From positions 2,517,001 to 2,581,000 of the forward strand of contig NZ_CP048878.1 in assembly GCF_011009015.1 (NCBI RefSeq): 64,000 nt of DNA, given 5' to 3'. The notes beneath the pieces are model-generated. The model did no database searches, was not told the origin of the DNA, and saw nothing but the letters and a program-made list of their open reading frames with translations. This document shows positions 48,938 to 56,211 of the stretch, piece by piece; the first letter of the stretch is position 1, and the number at the start of each line of letters is the position of its first letter. The stretch is from Spartinivicinus ruber. GTDB taxonomy: Bacteria > Pseudomonadota > Gammaproteobacteria > Pseudomonadales > Zooshikellaceae. Both the position numbers and the translations under genes were made by a program.

Positions 48938-48995
48938 AAGTTAGCTTAACATATCAAATATAAAGTTTGCTTGATTTTAGTAATTAAGTTTGCTT
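48938..48995. promoter_or_regulatory. Repressor/Cro operator array (three sites)
   Basis: AAGTTAGCTT at 48938-48947, AAGTTTGCTT at 48963-48972 and AAGTTTGCTT at 48986-48995, with starts 25 and 23 bases apart. This is the OR1-3 type layout between divergent repressor and Cro genes. The palindrome at 48175 fits the same consensus. Confidence 0.75.
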
Positions 48996-49033
48996 CAATC
49001 GTGATTGTGTAAACACCACAAACAAGGATGAGT

Positions 49034-49285
49034 ATGAGAAAGGTTGATGCAATTAATTATTTTGGAACTGCCTCAAATCTGGCTAAGGCTTTGGGTATTA
49101 AGCCCTCAGCAATAACACAATGGAGAGAGTTTGTTCCACCACTTCGCGCCTTCCAACTTGAGCACCTCACTCAAGGTAAGTTAAAGGCAAGAAAAATACC
49201 AAACCAGGCTACTAACAATACTACATGTGTGGAGGTATCTCATGTACCACTGCGATCGGAAACATCGAGTACACCTATTAAATAG
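49034..49285 (+). CDS. Cro-like (YdaS-type) regulator
   Basis: 83 residues from ATG 49034, chosen because AAGG is 6 bases upstream; ATG 49028 abuts it. AINYFGTASNLAKALGIKPSAITQW is a compact helix-turn-helix typical of Cro/YdaS. It competes with the repressor for the operators. Its 3' end overlaps the next gene by 44 bases in another frame. Confidence 0.85.
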   Translation: MRKVDAINYFGTASNLAKALGIKPSAITQWREFVPPLRAFQLEHLTQGKLKARKIPNQATNNTTCVEVSHVPLRSETSSTPIK

Positions 49286-49838
49286 GTATATCAGTCGTTG
49301 GTTGGAATATCCTAAGGTATCTCGCCAGGGAATTGCTGAAGAAGTAATCACATTTTTAAAGGAATATGGTTATCTCGAAGTGTTAGAGCGAGAAAATATT
49401 CAATTCAGTCAAACACGCAATTTAACAAAAGACTTAAGGATTAATGCACAAAAGATTTTTCGCTGGTTGGGTGATTATGACGAAGTAAAACCTTCACCCA
49501 GTAAACTATTTTTTGTCGAAGCCGCCATAGTGGCCACAATGCCTCTCGATTTACGCATGGCTTATTTAAACGAAGTATACGATGTTGCTGGTGTTTATAT
49601 CGGGGTTAAACAATCCAGTAGTGAAGGTATTTGCAGCCAAACCATGGCAGCTCGTTTAACCAAAGAAAATATGGAGGCTCAGTTATCGGTGATTGAGTTG
49701 GGTGATTGCCCAACAGAAGAGGCTGTAAAAAATGCCCATCGGGAATTAAAAGAATCAGCCGCAACCACACAGGCAGCTGTTGAAGCATTAGAAACGAATT
49801 ACCCGTTTATTTCACTAAAGAAAGAAAAAAGCTGCTAA
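49242..49838 (+). CDS. Phage early regulator-position protein (unknown family)
   Basis: 198 residues from ATG 49242 after GGAGG. It stands where CII or YdaT stands in lambdoid phages. The middle section (LRINAQKIFRWLGDYDE) might bind DNA, and the C-terminal part is helical. I do not recognise the family and do not assign CII function. Confidence 0.65.
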   Translation: MYHCDRKHRVHLLNRYISRWLEYPKVSRQGIAEEVITFLKEYGYLEVLERENIQFSQTRNLTKDLRINAQKIFRWLGDYDEVKPSPSKLFFVEAAIVATMPLDLRMAYLNEVYDVAGVYIGVKQSSSEGICSQTMAARLTKENMEAQLSVIELGDCPTEEAVKNAHRELKESAATTQAAVEALETNYPFISLKKEKSC

Positions 49839-49870
49839 TCCAGCTGAGCATATCCAGAAAAGCAGCTTTT
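49827..49870 (+). terminator. Possible terminator/attenuator before the replication genes
   Basis: AAAAGCTGCT (49827-49836) pairs perfectly with AGCAGCTTTT (49861-49870), loop 24 bases, then AATTTTAG. The position matches tR1-type terminators between cII and O. Confidence 0.5.
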
Positions 49871-49894
49871 AATTTTAGTGTTGGAGATATAAGT

Positions 49895-50887
49895 ATGACT
49901 GAGATTTCAGAATCATGCAAAGTTTTTGCTTTTCCTAGTGGTGAAAAACCGGAGTTTAGGAAGCAGGGGGAGTCGGTCAAAGTGGATATTAATAACGGAT
50001 ACATGCGAATTGCAAATGAGTTAATAGAAGCAATTTCGCGCTTAGATATTAGTGGTCGCCAGTTTCGAATCCTGATGGCCGTTACCCGAAAAACCATAGG
50101 TTTCAATCTTGAAGTGGATTGGATTGCGCCTCAACAAATTGCTGAGTTAATTCATTATGAGGGGGATATTTCACATATCTATGCAGACTTGCGGGTATTA
50201 AAAACGAGAAACATTTTATTAACGAAAGGGAGAAATAAGGGTATCAATTTAGTGACATCTGAGTGGGTTTACCAAAAACCTAAGGCAGTTAAAACTAGCA
50301 GAAAACGGCCACAAAACTGGCAGAAATCGGCTACTCATGAAACGTCAAAACTAGCAGAAACCGGCCAAAAAACTAGCGGAAATCCGCTACAAAAGTGGCC
50401 GAAAACGGCTACAAATGAAAACGAAAAACTAGCAGAAAACGGCTACTCGACTAGCGGAAATCGGCCACAAAAACTAGCAGAAATCCGCCAGACACAAAAG
50501 ACAAAAAACACTATACCAAAAAACAATAACCCCCCTATGGTCCCCCCCGAGGGGGAAAACCCAACCAACCCGACTTCGAAATCACGATCTCGATCGCCAG
50601 CGAAGCGAGCCACCCCAGCGCCAGAAAAATTCCAGTTGACTCCCGAGCTGGTTCAGTGGGCTAGCGAAAAATTTATCCAGGTTGATCTCGTGATCGAAAC
50701 CGAGAAATTCTTGGATTACCACCGAGCCAAAGGTTCCACGTTCAAGTGCTGGGCGTCGGCTTGGCGCAACTGGATGCGAAACGCTGAGAAATTCGCGGCT
50801 GAAAAACAAACGCAATCTGCAACCCGCTCCAAGGCTGGAGAAATGGACTGGGATGATACCAGCTGGCGGTTTAACCTAGGACTGTGA
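49895..50887 (+). CDS. Phage replication initiator, lambda O-like
   Basis: 330 residues. The N-terminal part (NGYMRIANELIEAISRLDISGRQF; MAVTRKTIGFN; WIAPQQIAEL) is the phage replication protein O winged-helix domain. Residues about 135-200 are encoded by eight iterons and read as a degenerate repeat (TSRKRPQNWQK, TSKLAETGQK, TSGNPLQKW). The C-terminal domain (RAKGSTFKCWASAWRNWMRNA) is shared by O-like initiators. Origin inside the initiator gene, as in lambda. Partner P-like gene follows. Confidence 0.9.
   Translation: MTEISESCKVFAFPSGEKPEFRKQGESVKVDINNGYMRIANELIEAISRLDISGRQFRILMAVTRKTIGFNLEVDWIAPQQIAELIHYEGDISHIYADLRVLKTRNILLTKGRNKGINLVTSEWVYQKPKAVKTSRKRPQNWQKSATHETSKLAETGQKTSGNPLQKWPKTATNENEKLAENGYSTSGNRPQKLAEIRQTQKTKNTIPKNNNPPMVPPEGENPTNPTSKSRSRSPAKRATPAPEKFQLTPELVQWASEKFIQVDLVIETEKFLDYHRAKGSTFKCWASAWRNWMRNAEKFAAEKQTQSATRSKAGEMDWDDTSWRFNLGL
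50295..50491 (+). repeat. Replication origin: eight 18-bp iterons inside the O-like gene
   Basis: Copies start at 50295, 50317, 50351, 50373, 50395, 50429, 50451 and 50474. Consensus is CTAGCAGAAAHCGGCYAC, with CTAGCGG in two copies. Start-to-start steps are 22, 34, 22, 22, 34, 22 and 23 bases, that is two or three helical turns. An adenine-rich tract follows at about 50493-50530, a likely unwinding element. Confidence 0.85.
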
Positions 50888-50897
50888 GGATTTGACG

Positions 50898-51626
50898 ATG
50901 AAAAAACCAGGCGAAATAATTTCGGGTATTAATTTTAATCAACCCAATACTCAGCAGCCAGAGCCAAACTCTCAGGATGTTTCTGAGCATGCCGCTCAAC
51001 TGGTTAATTTAATTTTTCGAGAGCTGGTCGGTATATTTTCCGCTTGGAAACAAACCTATGCGGATCCTGAAGTCTTAGCCAGCGCTAAACGCAATTGGAC
51101 CAAAGGGTTTATTACTCATGGGATTAACCGCGTAGAACAGGTCAGAATTGGATTAAACAAAGCGCGCGGTATCAATAAAAATTTTGTGCCGAGTGTTGGC
51201 GTGTTTGTTAACTGGTGCAAAGGTGATCCTGAAGACTTTGGTTTACCCAGCGCAGCCTTAGCCTATCGAGAAGCTTGCCGAAAAGCACATGATTTTAGTC
51301 CTGGCCAACTCAATTGGAGTCATCCAGCGGTATACTCAGCTGCCAGAAACACGGGATTTTTCGAATTAAAATCCATGTCTGAACGGAATATTTTTCCACT
51401 TTTTGAGCGAAATTATAACTTGGCTTGTCAGCAAGTGATGGCAGGAGAAGCACTACAAGACGTACCTAAGGCGCTGACCGATGAAATACCAAAATCGATC
51501 GCAGAAAAAAATAAAGCCTATCACGATACACAGCAACAGAAGTATTTACAGGAACAGGGGCTTGATCAACTAAATGATCCGCGGGAAGCGATGAGTGCGA
51601 TTTATCAGATGTTGGGTAGAAAATAA
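50898..51626 (+). CDS. Replication protein P-like (helicase loader)
   Basis: 242 residues from ATG 50898, with GAGGA upstream. AAQLVNLIFRELVGIFSAWKQ, RNWTKGFITHGINRVEQVRIGL and SVGVFVNWCKG follow the pattern of lambda P-type proteins, which bring host DnaB helicase to the O complex. Immediately downstream of the O-like gene. Confidence 0.85.
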   Translation: MKKPGEIISGINFNQPNTQQPEPNSQDVSEHAAQLVNLIFRELVGIFSAWKQTYADPEVLASAKRNWTKGFITHGINRVEQVRIGLNKARGINKNFVPSVGVFVNWCKGDPEDFGLPSAALAYREACRKAHDFSPGQLNWSHPAVYSAARNTGFFELKSMSERNIFPLFERNYNLACQQVMAGEALQDVPKALTDEIPKSIAEKNKAYHDTQQQKYLQEQGLDQLNDPREAMSAIYQMLGRK

Positions 51627-51631
51627 AAAAA

Positions 51632-51685
51632 GCATTGCCTCAAAAGTACGGATGCAAAAGAAAGGAAGTGCAGCCGAGGCAATGC
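51632..51685 (+). repeat. Long inverted repeat after the P-like gene
   Basis: GCATTGCCTC (51632-51641) is repeated exactly in reverse complement at 51676-51685, 34 bases apart, just after the P stop. No T tract follows. A 41-codon frame from ATG 51652 overlaps it but has no ribosome site, so I do not call it a gene. Confidence 0.55.
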
Positions 51686-51798
51686 ATAACAATTGCGTTG
51701 TAAGTGTCTTCACGAGCGGGTTAAACAATACAGCAAATGTAGTTTATTTTGCTAGTAACGAACGACCATGTAAGTGATAAAAAAGACTAGGGGTTGAT

Positions 51799-52125
51799 AT
51801 GAGTCAATTGGAATCAACGTTGGATCTACATATTCGTTGTTATGGCATACCACAACCAACACGAGAATACCGCTTTCATCCTGTTAGACGGTGGCGTTTT
51901 GACTTTGCCTGGGTTGATCAAAAAATAGCAGTGGAGGTGGAAGGTGGTGGCTGGGTTAATGGTCGCCATAATCGAGGTAAGGGCTTTGCTAGCGACATGG
52001 AAAAATATCATGAAGCGATGATTCTGGGCTGGCATGTTTATCGTTGTAACGATGAGTTAATCACCAGTGGACGAGCAATTAAGGCTATTCAGTTGTTACT
52101 TGCCCGTACCCAGCAAGCCGCCTAG
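51799..52125 (+). CDS. Phage PD-(D/E)XK endonuclease-like protein (Vsr/DUF559 type)
   Basis: 108 residues. YRFHPVRRWRFDFAWVDQKIAVEVEGGGW gives the D...E-x-E nuclease core, followed by KYHEAMILGWHVYRCNDE. Similar single-domain nucleases occur after replication genes in many phages, possibly for Holliday-junction or DNA processing. AGGGG precedes the start. Exact substrate unknown. Confidence 0.75.
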   Translation: MSQLESTLDLHIRCYGIPQPTREYRFHPVRRWRFDFAWVDQKIAVEVEGGGWVNGRHNRGKGFASDMEKYHEAMILGWHVYRCNDELITSGRAIKAIQLLLARTQQAA

Positions 52126-52152
52126 TGATGTATTTCAGTCAAGGGGGATACA

Positions 52153-52551
52153 ATGAACCTGTTACACGAACTTGCCGAAATCATAGGCCCTGAAGCCACA
52201 TTGAAACTAGGACAAAACCTGGGAGGTGCACGGTTATATATTCCACACCGAATGACGGATGAACATATTCTAGTCTCCCTTATTGGTTTTGAGGCAGCCG
52301 AACAGCTCAGTGATTACTTTCAAGGGGATCATATCGAGCTGCCATCAAAGCAGCAGTTTAAGCAGGTGCGTAATGACTTAATCAAACGGGACTATCACAA
52401 GATAAAGTCAGGTGGTGGGTGTTCTCGGGTTGATTGGCTCGCGGCTAAGTATGGGATATGCAGACGACAGGCGTTGAATATTTTGAGGGATGAGGGAGCT
52501 GAGGACGAGGTGGGGATGGAGCCGGTGCAAACTACCTTGCAATTGATGTGA
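52153..52551 (+). CDS. Mor-like transcription activator
   Basis: 132 residues. LGGARLYIPHRMTDEH resembles the Mor dimerisation strand, and DWLAAKYGICRRQALNILRDE is the C-terminal helix-turn-helix of the Mor/C family of Mu. AAGGGGG precedes ATG 52153. It is placed just before lysis and head genes, suggesting it turns on late transcription. Confidence 0.8.
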   Translation: MNLLHELAEIIGPEATLKLGQNLGGARLYIPHRMTDEHILVSLIGFEAAEQLSDYFQGDHIELPSKQQFKQVRNDLIKRDYHKIKSGGGCSRVDWLAAKYGICRRQALNILRDEGAEDEVGMEPVQTTLQLM

Positions 52552-52595
52552 AAATATTCAACTATATTGATTGCTACAGTTAGGAGTAAATAATA

Positions 52596-53015
52596 ATGAA
52601 TTACATTGATGTAGAGCAGGTTGCGAGGTTGTTAGCAGAAGAAAAAATCACGTTTATCGAGTTTATAGAAATTAGTCAAGAAGCTAATTTGAATACTGAA
52701 CAAATACAAAAAATTATTTTGCTACAACGGCAGTATTACTATAAACAAGCTATAGAATCTCTAAATAAAATTAGATCTTCCATTGAAAATCAGCTGGTTT
52801 ATGATCAGGAAATTAAATCATACGACTTCTTTAAAGATATGGATGAGTTTGGTGACGATGAAGAGTTTTATAATAGGGAAAATATCGAAAAAATTATTAA
52901 TAGCTTTTATGAGAGAGAAGGGGTTTATCCTACAGCAAAACAAATTCTGTTTGGTTTGTTGGAAATGATGAAAAAGACTGCCCAGAATAAGTTTTTACCG
53001 TATAAGGTTAATTAA
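52596..53015 (+). CDS. Hypothetical protein of the prophage
   Basis: 139 residues, strongly helical and acidic (DFFKDMDEFGDDEEFYNRENIEK). AGGAG precedes ATG 52596. A+T-rich codons set it apart from the structural genes. No family recognised; a cargo gene is likely. Confidence 0.6.
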   Translation: MNYIDVEQVARLLAEEKITFIEFIEISQEANLNTEQIQKIILLQRQYYYKQAIESLNKIRSSIENQLVYDQEIKSYDFFKDMDEFGDDEEFYNRENIEKIINSFYEREGVYPTAKQILFGLLEMMKKTAQNKFLPYKVN

Positions 53016-53042
53016 TATTTGATTGTCATTTTATTTTTGAGT

Positions 53043-53066
53043 AAAAGCCAGCAATTGCTGGCTTTT
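53043..53066. terminator. Bidirectional terminator
   Basis: A perfect palindrome: AAAAGCCAGCAA and its complement TTGCTGGCTTTT in 24 bases. It separates the convergent hypothetical and nuclease genes and works on either strand. Confidence 0.85.
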
Positions 53067-53069
53067 CAA

Positions 53070-53708
53070 TTATCGACACAAACTTTCACAAGGAACGCCA
53101 TCCTTATCCCTATCTAGCCTAAATAAATTGCACTGATTAAGATAGAACTTTGCTTCCTCACAAGATGTCATCTGCTTACAGTATTTTTTATTTCCACAAG
53201 CAAATGCATGCTTATAATCAGGTTTGGATTTCGCTTGGGCTGTGGCCTTTTTATTGCGACGCCATTCCCAAGGTGGTACTTGTTGAGCAGTTGGTAAGGT
53301 CCATATTCCCCGTTTTTCTGCTTTGGCCTCTGACTCATATTGTTTTAGCTCTTTACTATCACTGTAATGGTCGTATACCCAGGCAGCCCCTTGTTTTACG
53401 AGTTCTGCATTGATCCAAGTTTCACCCAGGTATATATGCGCAATACTCCTGCCGTATTTGTCTTTGGTCTGAATTTCTGCTTTGACATTTTTTTGAAACA
53501 CCATATTTGACAAGGCTTGTTTTGCCTTCTGGCCATATGGTTGGGCTTTCTCTGGGGTATCAATTTCTGCTAGTCGTATTTTGACTTGCTCTCTGCTGGT
53601 AGTAAGTAGTGTTAGGGTGTCTCCGTCTGAAATGCTTATTACCTTTCCATCAAGTGCTAAAGTTAATGAGGGTAGCAGAGTCAGGAGTAGTATAGTCAGT
53701 TGTCGCAT
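53070..53708 (-). CDS. Secreted thermonuclease-like protein with Excalibur domain
   Basis: 212 residues from ATG 53708. A signal peptide ends near TLALDG. The SNase domain shows SDGDTLTL, VKIRLAEIDTPE, KYGRSIAHIYLG and GAAWVYDHYSD with the catalytic Arg/Glu/Arg pattern. A C-terminal Excalibur motif DRDKDGVPCESLC with a calcium-type loop and cysteines follows. It is reversed relative to the surrounding late genes and terminates at a strong hairpin, as expected for cargo. Confidence 0.87.
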   Translation of the reverse strand: MRQLTILLLTLLPSLTLALDGKVISISDGDTLTLLTTSREQVKIRLAEIDTPEKAQPYGQKAKQALSNMVFQKNVKAEIQTKDKYGRSIAHIYLGETWINAELVKQGAAWVYDHYSDSKELKQYESEAKAEKRGIWTLPTAQQVPPWEWRRNKKATAQAKSKPDYKHAFACGNKKYCKQMTSCEEAKFYLNQCNLFRLDRDKDGVPCESLCR

Positions 53709-53736
53709 ATTGGGTTCCTCAGTGTATGGATAGCAG

Positions 53737-54564
53737 ATGGATAATAGTGCAATGGAAGATAAATGCAAAAATAAACTACGCAATCTGTGGGAAAAATATA
53801 AATATTTAATATTGTGGTTATTTGTTGTGGTTATTTTTTGGATAATTTATTGGGTGTCAGTGGAATATGGTATTGATGATAACTTTGGTGACGCTAGTGA
53901 TAGGGGAATATTTGGTGATCAGTTTGGTGGTTTGAATGCTTTGTTTTCTGGTTTTGCATTTGCTGTGATTATTTATACCCTTATTCTTCAAAGAGCAGAT
54001 CTTGAACTACAGCAAGAAGAGTTAAAGTTAACAAGGGATGAGTTGAAAGGGCAAAAAGAGCAAATGGAAATGCAGACTAAAACTCTAACCAAACAAAATT
54101 TTGAGGATACTTTTTTTAGGTTGTTATCATTTCATAATGAAGTGGTTGATAGTTTGAATATGCAAAATCAGCAGGGCAAGGACTTTAAAAAGGGTAGAAG
54201 TAGTTTTGAGTGGTTTGTAAATAAAATTAATAAAAATTTTAAGGAAGAAGGAGATCTGTTTATTAATATTGAAAAAACTTTTTTTGACCTTAACGTAGAA
54301 TTCTGCTCTTATTTTTCCTCTTATGAGAATATTGTTGAGTTTGTTGATACTCAAAATGTTGGTGGCTTGAATTATATAAAATTTTTGCAAGGGCAAATGT
54401 CAATGAGTGAAAAATTAGTTTTATGTTACTATGGCTATGTTTATAAAAAAAGTTTTAAGAACTATATAGAAAATTACTCTTTACTTAAAGGTTTGGATAA
54501 AAACAAATGGATTCAATGTGATGAACTCAAAACTTACTACGAAGAAAGTGCTTACGATGAATGA
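53737..54564 (+). CDS. Putative phage abortive-infection protein (AbiC-like)
   Basis: 275 residues. Two N-terminal membrane helices (about 22-42 and 66-86) with DQFGGLNALFSGFAFAVI between, then a coiled coil (LELQQEELKLTRDELK), then QNFEDTFFRLLSFHNEVV, the pattern of the putative phage abortive infection family. It is A+T-rich and divergently paired with the nuclease gene (28 bases between starts). A superinfection-blocking role for the prophage is inferred. Confidence 0.75.
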   Translation: MDNSAMEDKCKNKLRNLWEKYKYLILWLFVVVIFWIIYWVSVEYGIDDNFGDASDRGIFGDQFGGLNALFSGFAFAVIIYTLILQRADLELQQEELKLTRDELKGQKEQMEMQTKTLTKQNFEDTFFRLLSFHNEVVDSLNMQNQQGKDFKKGRSSFEWFVNKINKNFKEEGDLFINIEKTFFDLNVEFCSYFSSYENIVEFVDTQNVGGLNYIKFLQGQMSMSEKLVLCYYGYVYKKSFKNYIENYSLLKGLDKNKWIQCDELKTYYEESAYDE

Positions 54565-54599
54565 AGGACTTCCCCTAACCAACTCCACCTAAACTTTTA

Positions 54600-54637
54600 A
54601 AACTCCTCACTATCCCCAACCAGATTTTGAGGAGTTT
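54600..54637 (+). promoter_or_regulatory. Hairpin covering the endolysin ribosome site
   Basis: AAACTCCTCA (54600-54609) pairs perfectly with TGAGGAGTTT (54628-54637). The second arm contains the ribosome site GAGGAG and ends at the base before the endolysin ATG. If folded, it would hide the translation start. Confidence 0.65.
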
Positions 54638-55063
54638 ATGCCTAAATTTAGCCTTACGTCGTTAGAGCGATTAGCCACCTGCCACGAAGACCTTCAAGTT
54701 TTATTCAGTGAAGTCATTAAAGACTGTGATTGCAGTATTTTAATTGGCCACCGTAATCAGCAAGATCAGGATGCAGCCTTTGCGGCTGGCCGTTCTAAGC
54801 TGGCATTTCCCCACAGTCAACATAATCGACTGCCAGCGTTTGCTGTAGACGTGGCCCCTTATCCAATTAATTGGGAGGACTACAGTCGGTTTTATTATTT
54901 TGGCGGGTTAGTGGTAGGAACAGCAATTAAGTTGTTTAAAGAAGGGCGTATAAAACACCGCTTGCGTTGGGGTGGGGATTGGAATCGTAACCATCAAGTG
55001 AGTGACCAGCGTTTTAATGATCTGGTTCATTTTGAGTTAGTCGAGGGAAGTGATGATGGATAA
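54638..55063 (+). CDS. Phage endolysin, M15-type peptidase
   Basis: 141 residues. ILIGHRNQQDQDAAFAAGRSKLAFPHSQHN, FAVDVAPYP and DLVHFEL carry the zinc ligands H-x6-D and H of VanY/endolysin M15 peptidases, which cut peptidoglycan stem peptides. No signal peptide, so a holin is needed. The holin start lies inside its 3' end. Confidence 0.88.
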   Translation: MPKFSLTSLERLATCHEDLQVLFSEVIKDCDCSILIGHRNQQDQDAAFAAGRSKLAFPHSQHNRLPAFAVDVAPYPINWEDYSRFYYFGGLVVGTAIKLFKEGRIKHRLRWGGDWNRNHQVSDQRFNDLVHFELVEGSDDG

Positions 55064-55244
55064 ATCAGGTGTTGTCAGTTATGTGGTGGGTTCTGCCACG
55101 GTGATTGGTTCGGTGACCATTGAACAGTGGAACACGATGGAGTGGCTCAGTGCACTGGGTATTATTGCCGGTGTGATTGGTGTGCTGGTGCGGATCTATA
55201 CGGATATTGCCGCCCACCTGGATCGACGGCGGGAACAACCATGA
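55056..55244 (+). CDS. Small phage holin-like protein
   Basis: 62 residues with hydrophobic stretches VSYVVGSATVIGSVTI and ALGIIAGVIGVLVRIYTDI and a charged tail DRRREQP, as in HP1-type holins. GAGGG precedes ATG 55056 (ATG 55053 also possible). Overlaps the endolysin by 8 bases and the next gene by 4. Confidence 0.7.
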   Translation: MDKSGVVSYVVGSATVIGSVTIEQWNTMEWLSALGIIAGVIGVLVRIYTDIAAHLDRRREQP

Positions 55245-55636
55245 GCTGGTGGAGTAAATTAATTGGCAGTGGTTTAGCTGAACCCATCGAAGCGATTGGT
55301 AATGTACTGGATAAAGTCACCACCAGCGATTCTGAACGTGCCCAGGCGGAGATTTTATTATCCCGTATACGACAGCAGCCGCGCTTACTGCAAATTGAGC
55401 TGAACAAGGTAGAGGCGCAACATCGTAGTTTATTTGTGGCGGGTTGGCGTCCGTTTATTGGTTGGGTTTGTGGCTTGGGATTAACCTTTACCTTTCTGAT
55501 TAATCCTATTTTGCAATGGGCCTCTGGCGAGCCAGGACCACAACTGCCGTTTGATGTGATGACGGAGCTAGTCATGGCCCTATTAGGTTTAGGTGCGCTG
55601 AGAACCGCTGAGAAGTTCGGAGGACGGGCCAAGTAA
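55241..55636 (+). CDS. Three-transmembrane holin family protein
   Basis: 131 residues from ATG 55241; longer readings of this frame run through the previous gene. A helical N-terminal half (LDKVTTSDSERAQAEILLSRI) precedes VAGWRPFIGWVCGLGLTFTFL and later membrane segments, the Holin_3TMS pattern. Together with the preceding gene it forms the membrane part of the lysis cassette. Confidence 0.8.
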   Translation: MSWWSKLIGSGLAEPIEAIGNVLDKVTTSDSERAQAEILLSRIRQQPRLLQIELNKVEAQHRSLFVAGWRPFIGWVCGLGLTFTFLINPILQWASGEPGPQLPFDVMTELVMALLGLGALRTAEKFGGRAK

Positions 55637-56211
55637 TGTCCGGTAAGCTAACCCCGAAGCAAGCCATGTTTGTTAAAGAATACCTGGTGGATTTAAATGC
55701 CACTCAGGCAGCAATACGGGCGGGGTATAGTGCTAAGACGGCCACAGAGCAAGGTGCACGACTGTTAACCTATGCTAAGGTGCAAAAAGCCATTCAAGCA
55801 GAGCAAGTTAATCGTGGTGATCGATTAGAAGTATCCGCTGATCGCATCGAAAAAGAACTCGCCAAAATTGCCTTTAGCCATATTACCGATGTGATTGACT
55901 GGCATGAAACCATCCTGGAATCCAATGAGGATGAGCCAAATCATTCAGCGGCCATAGCTTGCCAATCAATACGATTAAAAGACTCAGATACCTTATCCCC
56001 AGAAGTCACGGCTACCATCCAGGAAATATCCCAAACCGCTCATGGGGTTAAAGTCAAACTCTACGACAAATTAAAAGCCCTGGAATTATTGGGCCGGCGT
56101 CATGGGATTTTTATTGATAAAGTCGAACACAGCGGCACCATCAAAAACCAAAACCTGTCGGAAGTTGAACTTGATAAGCGCATAGCGGAATTAACGAAAA
56201 AACTGTCATGA
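55636..56211 (+). CDS. Terminase small subunit
   Basis: 191 residues. LTPKQAMFVKEYLVDLNATQAAIRAGYSAKTA is the classic small-terminase DNA-binding start. It recognises packaging sites and recruits the large subunit, whose start overlaps its stop (ATGA). Confidence 0.93.
   Translation: MSGKLTPKQAMFVKEYLVDLNATQAAIRAGYSAKTATEQGARLLTYAKVQKAIQAEQVNRGDRLEVSADRIEKELAKIAFSHITDVIDWHETILESNEDEPNHSAAIACQSIRLKDSDTLSPEVTATIQEISQTAHGVKVKLYDKLKALELLGRRHGIFIDKVEHSGTIKNQNLSEVELDKRIAELTKKLS

Noticed and set aside
50295-50491. Regular short repeats that could suggest a CRISPR array
   Set aside because: Repeats are 18 bases, degenerate, only 4-16 bases apart and lie in a coding frame. They fit origin iterons.
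51652-51777. Possible 41-residue gene after the P-like gene
   Set aside because: No ribosome site, and it overlaps the inverted repeat.
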